NCBI RefSeq assembly: GCF_003254665.1
Contig: NZ_QHGY01000007.1
Span: forward strand, 62,001 to 126,000
Reading direction: 5' to 3'
Source: Billgrantia lactosivorans
GTDB lineage: Bacteria > Pseudomonadota > Gammaproteobacteria > Pseudomonadales > Halomonadaceae
DNA length: 64,000 nt
Below, in pieces: positions 1 to 8,957 of this stretch. Below the pieces are notes generated by a model that was not told where the DNA came from, ran no database searches, and was given only the letters and a program-made list of their open reading frames with translations. Each line of letters opens with the position of its first letter. The first letter of the stretch is position 1. Both the position numbers and the translations under genes were made by a program.

Positions 1-26
1 ATGCTTAGTTGGCTGCACACCTAATT

Positions 27-1094
27 TTATTCCTGCCTAGGTAAGCTTTGATAGATGCCTGCCCAGCGTTTCTCTATTTCCTCATATAGGTTGGGTTTGT
101 ATTCGATTCTTCTTTCGATTGGATATAATAGATTTATGTTTCTGTCGCTTGCCGTTAATAGGTCTAGGAGCTGAATATAGTCTACGGACGCTTCCTTTTC
201 CTTTGTTACTTCCGCTAGTCGAGTTAGTGAGCTGAGCAATGCGTCTATACCTTTTCTGTCATAAGACAAAGTTGAAAATGACTGCACGTATAACCGATCA
301 TTCTCCCAAGCGACTTTGAAATTTTCATCTATTACATTGACTTGCGTTCCATTGGGGATTTTTTCAAAAAGTGCTTCGATATCCTCCGCATGCATGCGGA
401 TACAGCCACGACTTGCGCGCATGCCGATACCATCTGGACGATTGGTACCATGTATGAGATATCCCGGTAAATCGAGCAATATCGCATGGCTTCCGAGCGG
501 GTTATCGGGGCCAGGGGGAACCACAGAAGGCGGAGGATCACCTCGTTGAGCAGCTTCTTCTCGCATTGAGCGTGGCGGATACCAGGCTGGGTTTTCAAGT
601 CGCATAGTCGTCTGGGTAATTCCTAGCGGAGTATTGAAACCATCTCGTCCGATGCCGATCGGGTAGGTCTCGACCCAGCGCGTAGCTTCATTTTGGGTTG
701 GCGGATAGTAGTAAAGCCGAAGTTCGGCGAGATTAATGACGATGCCTTCCTGCGGAGCATTGGGTAGGATATGCCTCGCGGGAATAATGATTTCTGCTCC
801 TTCGCCAGGTGTCCAAAGGCTAGTGTCTGGATTTGCTGCGCGTATTTCTTCGTACCCCACACCGTGCTCTCGGGCTATGTCTAACAAAGTTATATCTTCT
901 GTAAGAGTAACCGAATATTCCTCGCCAATGATTTGGGTCTCTTTCGCTATCTGATATTTATTGGAAGATGGCTCGCTATCATTTGCAAAAGAAACGTTGA
1001 CTATCGCTAACGTTGTCAGTGTAGGGCACAATACTGCAATAGATTTTGAAAAATTATAAACACGGCGTGTGTTACGAGAGAGTAAGGACCTCAT
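27..1094 (-). CDS. L,D-transpeptidase with LysM domain (YkuD family)
   Basis: Periplasmic peptidoglycan cross-linking or lipoprotein-anchoring enzyme of the ErfK/YbiS/YkuD type. The start is placed at 1094 because a basic N-terminus plus hydrophobic stretch ending in VSFA looks like a signal peptide. An upstream in-frame ATG (1166) would bury this signal. A LysM-like segment lies near residues 55-100. The YkuD catalytic region follows with HGTN and SRGCIRMH; the nucleophile is Cys231 of 355 residues. The gene stands alone, transcribed away from the dsbD operon, with an AT-rich shared upstream region. The family call is secure; the acceptor (meso-DAP or Lpp) cannot be read from sequence. Confidence 0.9.
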   Translation of the reverse strand: MRSLLSRNTRRVYNFSKSIAVLCPTLTTLAIVNVSFANDSEPSSNKYQIAKETQIIGEEYSVTLTEDITLLDIAREHGVGYEEIRAANPDTSLWTPGEGAEIIIPARHILPNAPQEGIVINLAELRLYYYPPTQNEATRWVETYPIGIGRDGFNTPLGITQTTMRLENPAWYPPRSMREEAAQRGDPPPSVVPPGPDNPLGSHAILLDLPGYLIHGTNRPDGIGMRASRGCIRMHAEDIEALFEKIPNGTQVNVIDENFKVAWENDRLYVQSFSTLSYDRKGIDALLSSLTRLAEVTKEKEASVDYIQLLDLLTASDRNINLLYPIERRIEYKPNLYEEIEKRWAGIYQSLPRQE

Positions 1095-1244
1095 GAAGAT
1101 TCCTAGAGAATAGAAAGACGCTGAGTATTCCATACGGTCCTTCCTATAGGCAAGAAAAATCGGCATGCAGGATAATTTTTTACCGATAATGTTGCGTTAA
1201 TCCTAGGCTGTCATAATGGCAAAAAATGCTACAGGAGTTCACCG

Positions 1245-3107
1245 ATGAGTAGCGAAATTCGCACAAAACTAGAGCGGCTCTGTTATTTTTTTCTGGTTCT
1301 TACGTTGTCTGCATTATTACCAATGGCAAGCGCATCCGAAGAGGGCTTTCTTCATGTGGATGACGCGTTTCAGCTAAGTATCGCTCAAGAGGGAGAGCAG
1401 ATATTATTGCGCTGGGATATTGCCGATTCTTATTACCTGTATCGACACCGACTCAGCATCGAAGGAAAGCCCTCCTCAATTGTGGTGTCCGAGTTGCCGG
1501 CGGGAGAAAGCATTAATGACGAGTTCTTTGGCGATTCACAAGTTTATTACGAAAGCGTGGAAGTTCGCGTCGATCCTCAAGAGGCTGAAGAACTAGAACT
1601 GAGTTGGCAAGGGTGCGCCAAGGCGGGTCTATGCTACCCGCCACAACAACGCGTTGTAGCGGTAGGCGACTTGATGCAAAACGGCAGCTTGCCTTCGTCT
1701 TCTTTACCCAGCCGCGCGAGCACTACTGATAGAGATGAAACAGCCGAACCTGACGCGACATCCGCTATGGCCGAGGATCAACGTCTCGCTGCTTCCTTGG
1801 CAGCCGGTAATACTCTATGGATCCTGACAGCTTTCTTTGGCATGGGGCTACTGCTGACGTTCACGCCTTGCGTGCTGCCTATGGTGCCTATCCTGTCTAG
1901 TCTTATCGTCGGTGGGGGGCATCATGCCGGGCGTGGGTTGCTTTTATCTTTGGCTTTCGTACTCCCCATGGCGTTGACTTATTCCCTTCTCGGCGTGGCC
2001 GCTGCCTTAGCGGGTGCCAACCTACAGATACTTTTCCAGCATCCCGTTTTCATCAGCGTATTCGCTGTACTCTTCGTCCTCTTGGCAATGGCCATGTTTG
2101 GTTTTTTTGAAATGCAGCTTCCTGCCGTTGTGCGTCACCGGCTGGATCGATTGCAGCAGCGGCAGCAAGGGGGGCGAATGATGGGGGCGGCCATCATGGG
2201 TACGTTGTCCGCTTTGCTCGTTGGCCCATGCATGACCGCACCGCTTGCCGGGGCGCTATTGTATATCGCTGAAAACGGAAATGCGCTGCAGGGCGGGACC
2301 GCGCTGCTTTCGCTAGGGCTTGGGATGGGGACGCCCTTATTACTGGTTGGGCTGGTAGGTCCACGCCTGTTGCCCAAACCTGGCCTATGGATGGTACGAG
2401 TGAAAGCGCTGTTCGGATTCGTCCTGCTGGGTATGGCGATATGGTTCGCCGAACGGATCCTGCCAGCTTGGGTTGTCGTTGGGCTATGGGGTGCTCTGGC
2501 TATCATCATTGCCATGTCGCTTTGGCAAGTAGCTGCTACGACACAGCCAGCGGCAACATCGCTGGCGGCACGCAGCTCGGCATTAATCATCGGTATATGG
2601 GGAGCCGCATGGGTACTCGGCGCAGCGGGAGGTAGTGAAAGCCTCCGACAGCCTCTGGGCTTTCTACAGCAATCCCGGTTGGGCGATTCTACCTCCGAGA
2701 CATCATTATCATTCGAAGAGATCGATACCCTCGAACGGCTTCAGGCTGCTATTCACCAAGCCAGCGCCGAAAATAGATGGACCATGGTGGATTTTACTGC
2801 TGATTGGTGCGTTTCCTGCGATGTGATTGAAGAAGAAGTGTTTCAGGACCCCAACGTTCAGCAGGTCTTGGCTGGAGTCACTCGTCTACAACCCGACGTT
2901 ACGGAGAATTCGGCGAAAGATCGAGAAATCATGCAAGCCTTTGGCATTTTGGGCCCACCAACGATCATGTTTTTCGGTCCCGACGGGCAAGAGCGCCGTG
3001 CTAACCGAGTTATAGGTGAACTAAGCGCTGAAGACTTTCTTGAAAACTTGAAAAGCGCAGGGCTGACTCCCTCTATTAAAAGTGCTGCTGAAGGACGAGA
3101 TGCATGA
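1245..3107 (+). CDS. dsbD: Thiol:disulfide interchange protein DsbD
   Basis: Inner-membrane protein passing electrons from cytoplasmic thioredoxin to periplasmic partners. All six expected cysteines are visible in three domains: the periplasmic N-domain (CAKAGLC, C124/C130), the membrane domain (TPCVLP C209, GPCMTAP C329) and the C-terminal thioredoxin domain (WCVSC, C522/C525). There is an N-terminal signal peptide and eight or so hydrophobic segments. At 620 residues it has the usual length. An AGGAG sequence sits just before the ATG. It overlaps the next thioredoxin-like gene by 4 bp and forms an operon with it and dsbG, so it probably supplies reductant to DsbG. Confidence 0.93.
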   Translation: MSSEIRTKLERLCYFFLVLTLSALLPMASASEEGFLHVDDAFQLSIAQEGEQILLRWDIADSYYLYRHRLSIEGKPSSIVVSELPAGESINDEFFGDSQVYYESVEVRVDPQEAEELELSWQGCAKAGLCYPPQQRVVAVGDLMQNGSLPSSSLPSRASTTDRDETAEPDATSAMAEDQRLAASLAAGNTLWILTAFFGMGLLLTFTPCVLPMVPILSSLIVGGGHHAGRGLLLSLAFVLPMALTYSLLGVAAALAGANLQILFQHPVFISVFAVLFVLLAMAMFGFFEMQLPAVVRHRLDRLQQRQQGGRMMGAAIMGTLSALLVGPCMTAPLAGALLYIAENGNALQGGTALLSLGLGMGTPLLLVGLVGPRLLPKPGLWMVRVKALFGFVLLGMAIWFAERILPAWVVVGLWGALAIIIAMSLWQVAATTQPAATSLAARSSALIIGIWGAAWVLGAAGGSESLRQPLGFLQQSRLGDSTSETSLSFEEIDTLERLQAAIHQASAENRWTMVDFTADWCVSCDVIEEEVFQDPNVQQVLAGVTRLQPDVTENSAKDREIMQAFGILGPPTIMFFGPDGQERRANRVIGELSAEDFLENLKSAGLTPSIKSAAEGRDA

Positions 3108-3925
3108 ATTCAATCAATCAAAGTCTTGCTATTGGTCCAGTGGGCATGAGCTTAAACCTATTATTGCTTTTTCTTGCTGTCGCAATTGCCCTCCTAGTGG
3201 GCGGAATTATGGGACGGCGTCATCGAACTGCGATCGGTGATCAGTTGATTAACGTGCTGTTGATCGCCTTAATCGTTGCGCGAATTGTGTTCGTAGTGCG
3301 TTACTTCGAGCATTACAGTAGTCCTCTCGGCATGTTGGATATTCGCGATGGCGGGTTCGATATCCTGGGTGGACTTATTGCCGGCCTTGGCTATGTGGCG
3401 TGGCGGCTCTGGCGTTCTCCTAACCTCCGTACACCTTTACTTGGTGCTTTAACGGCAGGGGGTATTACTTGGATGCTAACGGTGGGCAGCCTTATGCTCC
3501 TCGAGGAAAAAGCTCGCCCGTTACCAAAAACGCCATTATGGACCATCGAGGGCAACCCTACTGTACTTGACGAGTTCGCCAAGCGCGAAGGCACGCCCAT
3601 GGTGATTAATCTCTGGGCCACCTGGTGCCCCCCTTGTCGTCGCGAAATGCCAGTTTTGGAGGCTGCGCAGCAGGAAGAAGACGATATTGCCTTCGTTTTC
3701 GTCAATCAGGGTGAGGACAAGCAGCTTATTGAACAATTCCTGATTGCGGAATCGCTGGAGCTGGAGAACGTCATGCTCGATCCCAGCACCGCCCTCGGTG
3801 AAGAAACTGGTTCCATGGCCATGCCGACGACCTTTTTCTACGACGCCCAGGGGCAACTCGTCGATACCCATCTTGGCGAATTGTCATCAGCCACACTCAA
3901 GCGCGGACTGGAAAAGCTGCGCTGA
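3104..3925 (+). CDS. Membrane-anchored TlpA-like thioredoxin with polytopic N-terminal domain
   Basis: A 273-residue protein whose C-terminal half is a TlpA/ResA-type periplasmic thioredoxin with WCPPC (C175/C178) and a later cis-proline region (MAMPTTFF). The first ~125 residues hold several hydrophobic segments resembling part of a prolipoprotein diacylglyceryl transferase-like membrane domain, a fusion seen in some proteobacterial TlpA proteins. The ATG overlaps the dsbD stop (ATGA), so translational coupling is likely. Probable role: reduced-disulfide delivery in the periplasm, for example to cytochrome c or sulfur-metabolising proteins. The partner is not known. Confidence 0.8.
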   Translation: MNSINQSLAIGPVGMSLNLLLLFLAVAIALLVGGIMGRRHRTAIGDQLINVLLIALIVARIVFVVRYFEHYSSPLGMLDIRDGGFDILGGLIAGLGYVAWRLWRSPNLRTPLLGALTAGGITWMLTVGSLMLLEEKARPLPKTPLWTIEGNPTVLDEFAKREGTPMVINLWATWCPPCRREMPVLEAAQQEEDDIAFVFVNQGEDKQLIEQFLIAESLELENVMLDPSTALGEETGSMAMPTTFFYDAQGQLVDTHLGELSSATLKRGLEKLR

Positions 3926-3949
3926 GAAACATTACTTTAGGAGTATTGC

Positions 3950-4708
3950 ATGTCGCTACGACTTAGTTCTTCTGTTCTAGCATTGGCGTTCGTTGGGGCT
4001 ATCCCCATAGCGGTGGCAGAAGAATGGCCTGACCCCATCCAGGCCATCGCCAACCAGGGCTTGACTATACATGGTGACTTTGAAGCGCCCAGTGGCCTCA
4101 CCGGGTATGCCGCAAGCTATCAGGGACAGGAGATTGCCGTATACCTGACCGAAGATGGCAAGCATGCCATCGTTGGGAATCTTGTCGATGCGGAAGGCAA
4201 CAATCTGTCCCGAGAACCGCTGAGCGCAATGGTCCGTGGCCCTCAGGATGCGGAAATCTGGTCCGACCTCGAGGAGAGCCATTGGGTACTCGACGGGGAT
4301 CCAGATGCGCCACGCGTCGTCTATACGATCACCGATCCCAACTGCCCCTACTGTAAACAGCTGTGGCAAGAAACTCGCCCCTGGGTAGAGGCGGGCGAAG
4401 TCCAGTTGCGACACATTCTGGTGGGCATCTTGCTCGAGGACAGTCCACAAAAAGCCTTGGCTATCCTTGAGTCCAATGATCCGGCCAGGGCGCTGCATGA
4501 GCACAACCAGGGCGACACTCCACCAGCAAAAGAACGCTTTTCCCCTGAGACAGAGCAGACCCTGTACGAAAACCACCAGTTAATGCAAGGGCTGGGGCTG
4601 CAAGCTACGCCCAGCACCTTCTACCAAGTCGAGGCAGGGATAGAAGTCATACAAGGCTTGCCGAATGATGAGCGCCTGCAAGAAATCATGGGCGGCCCCG
4701 CTCCCTGA
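3950..4708 (+). CDS. dsbG: Thiol:disulfide interchange protein DsbG
   Basis: Periplasmic disulfide isomerase/sulfenate reductase. It has a cleavable signal peptide (ending VAEEW), an N-terminal dimerisation domain and a thioredoxin fold with CPYC (C132/C135), the DsbG-type active site (DsbC usually has CGYC). The cis-proline lies in QATPST. 252 residues is normal for the family. A GGAG precedes the ATG by about eight bases. Third gene of the dsbD-tlpA-dsbG operon; DsbD is its expected electron donor. Confidence 0.88.
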   Translation: MSLRLSSSVLALAFVGAIPIAVAEEWPDPIQAIANQGLTIHGDFEAPSGLTGYAASYQGQEIAVYLTEDGKHAIVGNLVDAEGNNLSREPLSAMVRGPQDAEIWSDLEESHWVLDGDPDAPRVVYTITDPNCPYCKQLWQETRPWVEAGEVQLRHILVGILLEDSPQKALAILESNDPARALHEHNQGDTPPAKERFSPETEQTLYENHQLMQGLGLQATPSTFYQVEAGIEVIQGLPNDERLQEIMGGPAP

Positions 4709-4877
4709 CAGGACAACAGCGTTTCCAGCTTCCCGCAGATTGCCGTAGCTATGTGGGAAGCTTGCAAAAAGGACTGTAAGCCTTCGCTACGACTTACGTC
4801 GTTTGGTAACACGGTCTTTTTGTTTATTCGGAAATGGTCTAACCTTTTATCATATTGATCTAACGGAGCGAGGCGTT

Positions 4878-5789
4878 ATGCACATCCATGCGGAATCGCC
4901 AGGGACGCCCAAGGTCGCTGGCTTCTTTGACCCACGCACGTTCAGCGTTCAGTACGTGGTGAGCGACCCTGCCACCAGACGCTGTGCCATCATCGATCCG
5001 GTACTCGACTTCGATGAGAAATCGGGTGCTACCGCCACCTTCCATGCCGATGAGCTCTTGGCTTATGTCGATCGGCATGGGCTTGAAGTTGAGTGGATCC
5101 TCGACACGCACCCCCACGCCGATCATTTCTCAGCGGCCCGGTACCTGAAGGAAAAAACCGGGGCGCCTACTGCGATTGGCGTCTATGTCAAGGGTGTCCA
5201 GGCCTTATGGAAAGACCTATACAACTGGCCGGACTTTCCGGATGACGGACGCCAGTGGGACCACCTGTTTACCGAGGGCGACACCTTCCGTGTGGGCGAG
5301 GTAGAAGGCCGGATCATGTTCTCGCCCGGCCATACCAAGGCGTCGATCACCTATGTCATCGGCGATGCGGCTTTCGTACATGACACGCTGTTTCAGCCGG
5401 ATGGCGGCACGGCCCGTGCCGATTTCCCCGGGGGCAATGCCCACAAGCTATGGGATTCCATCCAGGCCATCTTGGCACTGCCGGACAACACTCGGCTGTT
5501 TACCGGTCATGACTACATGCCCGGCGATCGCGAGCCGGAGTGGGAAAGCACGGTGCGTACCCAGCGTGAAGCCAACATTCATCTCCAAGGCTGTCCGACC
5601 GCAGATAGCTTTATTGCCATGCGCAACGAGCGTGATGCCAAGCTGCCCATGCCGAAACTGATTCTGCACGCCTTGCAGGTCAATATTCGGGGCGGTGCCC
5701 TGCCAGAGCCAGAGGAGAACGGGCGTCGCTACCTGAAGATTCCCCTCGATGCTTTACCGGGGGCCGCCTGGGGTGAGGCGCGCTCCTGA
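4878..5789 (+). CDS. ETHE1/Blh-type MBL-fold persulfide dioxygenase
   Basis: Metallo-beta-lactamase fold protein of 303 residues resembling the dioxygenase domain of Blh and human ETHE1, which oxidise glutathione persulfide to sulfite. The metal-binding signature THPHADH begins near residue 77; SPGHTKAS and FTGHDY supply further His ligands. The ATG at 4878 follows a GGAG-like site; in-frame starts 75 bases upstream would add a non-conserved tail. It is followed 20 bp later by a DUF442 protein. In Blh these two domains are fused in one polypeptide, so here the fusion appears split. Substrate is inferred from family and neighbours. Confidence 0.82.
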   Translation: MHIHAESPGTPKVAGFFDPRTFSVQYVVSDPATRRCAIIDPVLDFDEKSGATATFHADELLAYVDRHGLEVEWILDTHPHADHFSAARYLKEKTGAPTAIGVYVKGVQALWKDLYNWPDFPDDGRQWDHLFTEGDTFRVGEVEGRIMFSPGHTKASITYVIGDAAFVHDTLFQPDGGTARADFPGGNAHKLWDSIQAILALPDNTRLFTGHDYMPGDREPEWESTVRTQREANIHLQGCPTADSFIAMRNERDAKLPMPKLILHALQVNIRGGALPEPEENGRRYLKIPLDALPGAAWGEARS

Positions 5790-5808
5790 AGTGACAAGGA
5801 GGTAACCC

Positions 5809-6255
5809 ATGGACATCAAGCCGCTCGATAATCGTCTTTACGTGACGGCACAACCTCGATTCGACGAACTCGAACAGCTCGCCGAGCAAGGCTTTCGTAC
5901 GATCGTCTCCAACCGTCCTCGCGGCGAGAGCGATGACCAGCCGGACTTTGACGCCATGAAAACTAAAGCAGAGTCATTGGGCATGGCCTGGCACGAGATC
6001 CCCGTCAAGCCCGGTGAGTACGCACAGGCGGATATCGATGCCTTTGCCGATGTGTTGCATACTTCAAAGGCACCCGTGCTCGGCTTCTGCCGTACCGGCA
6101 AGCGCGTCTCTCATTTGTGGGCGTTATCGCTTGCCCCGCGGCGTCCAGTTTCCGAGCTTATCGCATCGGCCAATGCGGCTGGCTATGATCTGGAGCCCTT
6201 GCGCGGCAGACTTGAACAACAAGCCAAACAGGCAAAGGGCGATTCTGCGTCGTGA
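5809..6255 (+). CDS. TIGR01244/DUF442 family protein (Blh N-terminal-like)
   Basis: A 148-residue protein of the DUF442 group, a dual-specificity-phosphatase/rhodanese-like fold. The loop FCRTGKR contains the candidate nucleophilic Cys in a CxxGxR-type phosphate- or sulfane-binding loop. In BigR-regulated operons this domain is fused to the persulfide dioxygenase (Blh) and handles sulfane sulfur. It starts with a near-perfect ribosome-binding site (AAGGAGG) 20 bp after the dioxygenase gene, so the two are co-translated. Function as sulfurtransferase is inference. Confidence 0.78.
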   Translation: MDIKPLDNRLYVTAQPRFDELEQLAEQGFRTIVSNRPRGESDDQPDFDAMKTKAESLGMAWHEIPVKPGEYAQADIDAFADVLHTSKAPVLGFCRTGKRVSHLWALSLAPRRPVSELIASANAAGYDLEPLRGRLEQQAKQAKGDSAS

Positions 6256-6262
6256 GCGTGCC

Positions 6263-8035
6263 ATGGCTCGCCTGAAACGTTATCTGCCCATACTCCAATG
6301 GTTGCCCGGCTATGGGCGCGATACGCTGGCCAACGATTTGTTAGCAGCGGTGATTGTGACCGTCATGCTGATCCCACAGTCGCTGGCATACGCCATGCTG
6401 GCGGGTCTCCCCCCCGAGGTGGGGCTGTATGCCAGCATCGCTCCGCTGTTCGCTTATGCACTCTTCGGGACCAGCCGCACCCTAGCCGTAGGGCCGGTGG
6501 CTGTGGTTTCACTGATGACAGCGGCGGCTATCGGTCGTGTCGCCCCGCAGGGGTCGCCGGAATACTTGGGAGCTGCGCTGGTACTGGCGCTGATGTCTGG
6601 CCTTATTCTTACCCTTATGGGTGTGGCGCGGCTGGGCTTTCTGGCTAACTTTCTCAGCCATCCGGTCATTTCCGGATTCATTACTGCATCTGGGTTGATC
6701 ATTGCTGCCAGCCAACTGAAACATTTGCTGGGTATCGAGGCGTCGGGCCACAATCTGATCGAAGTATCGGGCGGCCTGGTCGAAAGCTTACGACTGACCC
6801 ACTGGCCTACGCTGCTCATCGGTATTGGTGCCCTGGCATTTCTCTATGCTTCGCGTCGCTGGATGGAGCCGGGGTTACGCCGTCTGGGGCTGCCAGCGGG
6901 CAGTGCCGATATGGTGGTGCGCGCCGCGCCGATTCTCGCCGTGGCGGTCACCACACTAGCGTCTTGGGGCCTGGAGCTTGGCGAACGTGGCGTGGCGGTC
7001 GTGGGTGAGGTTCCGGCGGGCCTGCCACCGCTGAACCTGCCGAGTCTCGATATGACGCTGTGGCGCGAGCTGTTCGTGGCGGCACTGCTGATCAGTGTGG
7101 TTGGCTTCGTCGAATCGGTGTCGGTGGGCCAGACACTGGCCGCCAAGCGGCGCCAGCGCATCGACCCAGATCAGGAACTGGTGGGGCTCGGGGCGTCAAA
7201 CATCTCGGCCTCGTTTACCGGTGGCATGCCGGTCACCGGCGGCTTCGCCCGCTCGGTGGTCAACTTCGACGCTGGTGCCGAAACCCCCGCCGCCGGGGCT
7301 TTTACCGCGGTAGGGATCGCCATCGCCGCTCTGCTTCTTACACCATTGATCGCTTATCTACCCATTGCCACCTTGGCGGCGACCATCATCGTGGCGGTAC
7401 TGTCACTGGTCGATTTTTCCGCCATACGTCGTACCTGGGCCTATTCACGCTCTGATGCGACGGCCATGCTCATGACCATGATCGTCACCCTGGGACAAGG
7501 TGTGGAGAGCGGCATCCTGGCCGGTGTGGGGCTATCCCTGGCCCTGCATCTCTACAACACCAGCCGCCCTCATAGCGCGGTGGTGGGCCGGCTACCAGGT
7601 ACCGAACACTTTCGCAACGTGAAGCGTCATCGAGTCGAGACGGATTCGCGTCTGGCCATCCTTAGGGTCGATGAAAGCCTCTACTTCGCCAACTCGCGCT
7701 ACCTTGAGGATTTGGTCATGTCGTTGGCGTCACGCGAGCCGGGGCTTGCCCACATCGTGCTGGCGTGCCAGGCGGTCAACACGATCGATGCTTCGGCGCT
7801 CGAGAGTCTTGAGGCGATCAACACCCGCTTGCGGGATGCAGGGGTCAAGCTACACCTGGCCGAGGTCAAAGGACCGGTGATGGATCGCCTGAAGCATACT
7901 GACTTCTGCCGCGAGCTGACCGGGCGTGTGTTTCTCAGTACCTTCGATGCCTGGCGTTATTTGCGCGGCGAATCGCAACACCTTGGACAACCCTGCGGTG
8001 GGACGGAGTTGGCCAACGCAGGAAATCCGGACTGA
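6263..8035 (+). CDS. SulP family anion transporter with STAS domain
   Basis: A 590-residue inner-membrane transporter with about 12 hydrophobic segments (residues ~20-430), the SulP signature region (PQSLAYAMLAGLPPEVGLYAS) and a C-terminal STAS domain (~440-560, with NTIDASALESLE). SulP proteins move sulfate, bicarbonate or other oxyanions. In this context export of sulfite/sulfate made by the persulfide dioxygenase is a reasonable inference. The ATG at 6263 was chosen because the reading frame upstream runs inside the previous gene and is not SulP-like. The ribosome site is poor, consistent with coupling to the preceding gene eight bases away. Confidence 0.85.
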   Translation: MARLKRYLPILQWLPGYGRDTLANDLLAAVIVTVMLIPQSLAYAMLAGLPPEVGLYASIAPLFAYALFGTSRTLAVGPVAVVSLMTAAAIGRVAPQGSPEYLGAALVLALMSGLILTLMGVARLGFLANFLSHPVISGFITASGLIIAASQLKHLLGIEASGHNLIEVSGGLVESLRLTHWPTLLIGIGALAFLYASRRWMEPGLRRLGLPAGSADMVVRAAPILAVAVTTLASWGLELGERGVAVVGEVPAGLPPLNLPSLDMTLWRELFVAALLISVVGFVESVSVGQTLAAKRRQRIDPDQELVGLGASNISASFTGGMPVTGGFARSVVNFDAGAETPAAGAFTAVGIAIAALLLTPLIAYLPIATLAATIIVAVLSLVDFSAIRRTWAYSRSDATAMLMTMIVTLGQGVESGILAGVGLSLALHLYNTSRPHSAVVGRLPGTEHFRNVKRHRVETDSRLAILRVDESLYFANSRYLEDLVMSLASREPGLAHIVLACQAVNTIDASALESLEAINTRLRDAGVKLHLAEVKGPVMDRLKHTDFCRELTGRVFLSTFDAWRYLRGESQHLGQPCGGTELANAGNPD

Positions 8036-8064
8036 TTGAAGCTTAAAATGTAGGGAGGTTACGC

Positions 8065-8526
8065 GTGGACTGGACATCAAATTTGCAGGGTCTGTTTGGC
8101 GGCATACTCATCGGCATTTCTGCCACTTGGTTGATGGCTACCCTAGGGCGTGTAACAGGAATCAGTGGCATTGCCGGTACGTTAGTGACAGCGCGCCCCA
8201 AGGGCGACAGCGCCTGGCGGGCCGCGTTCTTGGCTGGCCTGGTTACCAGTCCTATCCTACTCGTTCTGGCTGGGGGCGACCTAGGAAACGTTGTGAATGA
8301 GCCAAACGAAATTATCGGCGATCCTGCCGGTGGTGTGCTGTCGATGTTAATTGCAGGTTTACTGGTCGGCGTCGGGACGGGGCTCGGCAGTGGTTGTACC
8401 AGTGGCCATGGTGTATGCGGCTTGGCACGCTTATCGCCGCGCTCAATGGCGGCTACCGGCACGTTCCTGCTTAGCGCTGTGGTGACGGTTTATGTCGCTC
8501 GCCACATCGTGGGAGGTGGGGCATGA
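8065..8526 (+). CDS. YeeE/YedE family sulfur transporter subunit (PmpA-like)
   Basis: A 153-residue membrane protein with four or five hydrophobic segments and the YeeE/YedE signature GLGSGCTSGHGVCGLARLSPRS, whose cysteines are the thiosulfate/sulfane contact in this superfamily. It starts with GTG at 8065 behind a strong GGGAGG site. The next gene overlaps by 4 bp and encodes the second half, so the pair corresponds to PmpA/PmpB of BigR-type H2S-detoxification operons. Probably moves a reduced sulfur compound across the inner membrane. Confidence 0.85.
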   Translation: MDWTSNLQGLFGGILIGISATWLMATLGRVTGISGIAGTLVTARPKGDSAWRAAFLAGLVTSPILLVLAGGDLGNVVNEPNEIIGDPAGGVLSMLIAGLLVGVGTGLGSGCTSGHGVCGLARLSPRSMAATGTFLLSAVVTVYVARHIVGGGA

Positions 8527-8924
8527 AAGCTCTGATGGGCTATCTTGCAGGTCTCATGTTCGGCCTGGGACTCGCCATCTCGGGCATGACCGATCCGGCA
8601 CGTGTCCTAGGTTTCCTGGATATCGCCGGCGAATGGGATCCTACGTTGATCTTCGTGCTGGGCGGGGCCGTTGTCACTACCTTCATCGGCTATCGGCTAG
8701 TGCTTCGTCGGAGCAGCCCCCTTTTCGGCGACGCGTTTCAGTTACCCACAAAGCGTGAACTCGATGGTCGTCTGCTCGGTGGCGCCACGCTATTCGGCAT
8801 CGGCTGGGGGCTTTCGGGCTACTGTCCGGGACCTGCCATCGCCTCGATTGCAGGGCTGACAGCCCCTCTCGCCGCCATGCTCTTGGCAATGATTGGTGGC
8901 TGGTGGCTTGCCAGACGCGTCTAG
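8523..8924 (+). CDS. YeeE/YedE family sulfur transporter subunit (PmpB-like)
   Basis: A 133-residue membrane protein beginning inside the stop of the preceding gene (ATGA). It has the second YeeE/YedE half signature (GIGWGLSGYCPGPAI) with one conserved cysteine, and GLGLAISGMTDPARV typical of the PmpB half. The two small proteins together should form one transporter unit. Last gene of the sulfur-detoxification run; a two-component system follows after 33 bp and may belong to the same transcript. Confidence 0.84.
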   Translation: MKALMGYLAGLMFGLGLAISGMTDPARVLGFLDIAGEWDPTLIFVLGGAVVTTFIGYRLVLRRSSPLFGDAFQLPTKRELDGRLLGGATLFGIGWGLSGYCPGPAIASIAGLTAPLAAMLLAMIGGWWLARRV

Positions 8925-8957
8925 CTGATTACCACCGCTCTCCGTACAGGATCAATC

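Noticed and set aside
4729..4761. Hairpin AGCTTCCC...GGGAAGCT after dsbG
   Set aside because: A real inverted repeat but no T-run on either strand, so not called as a terminator.
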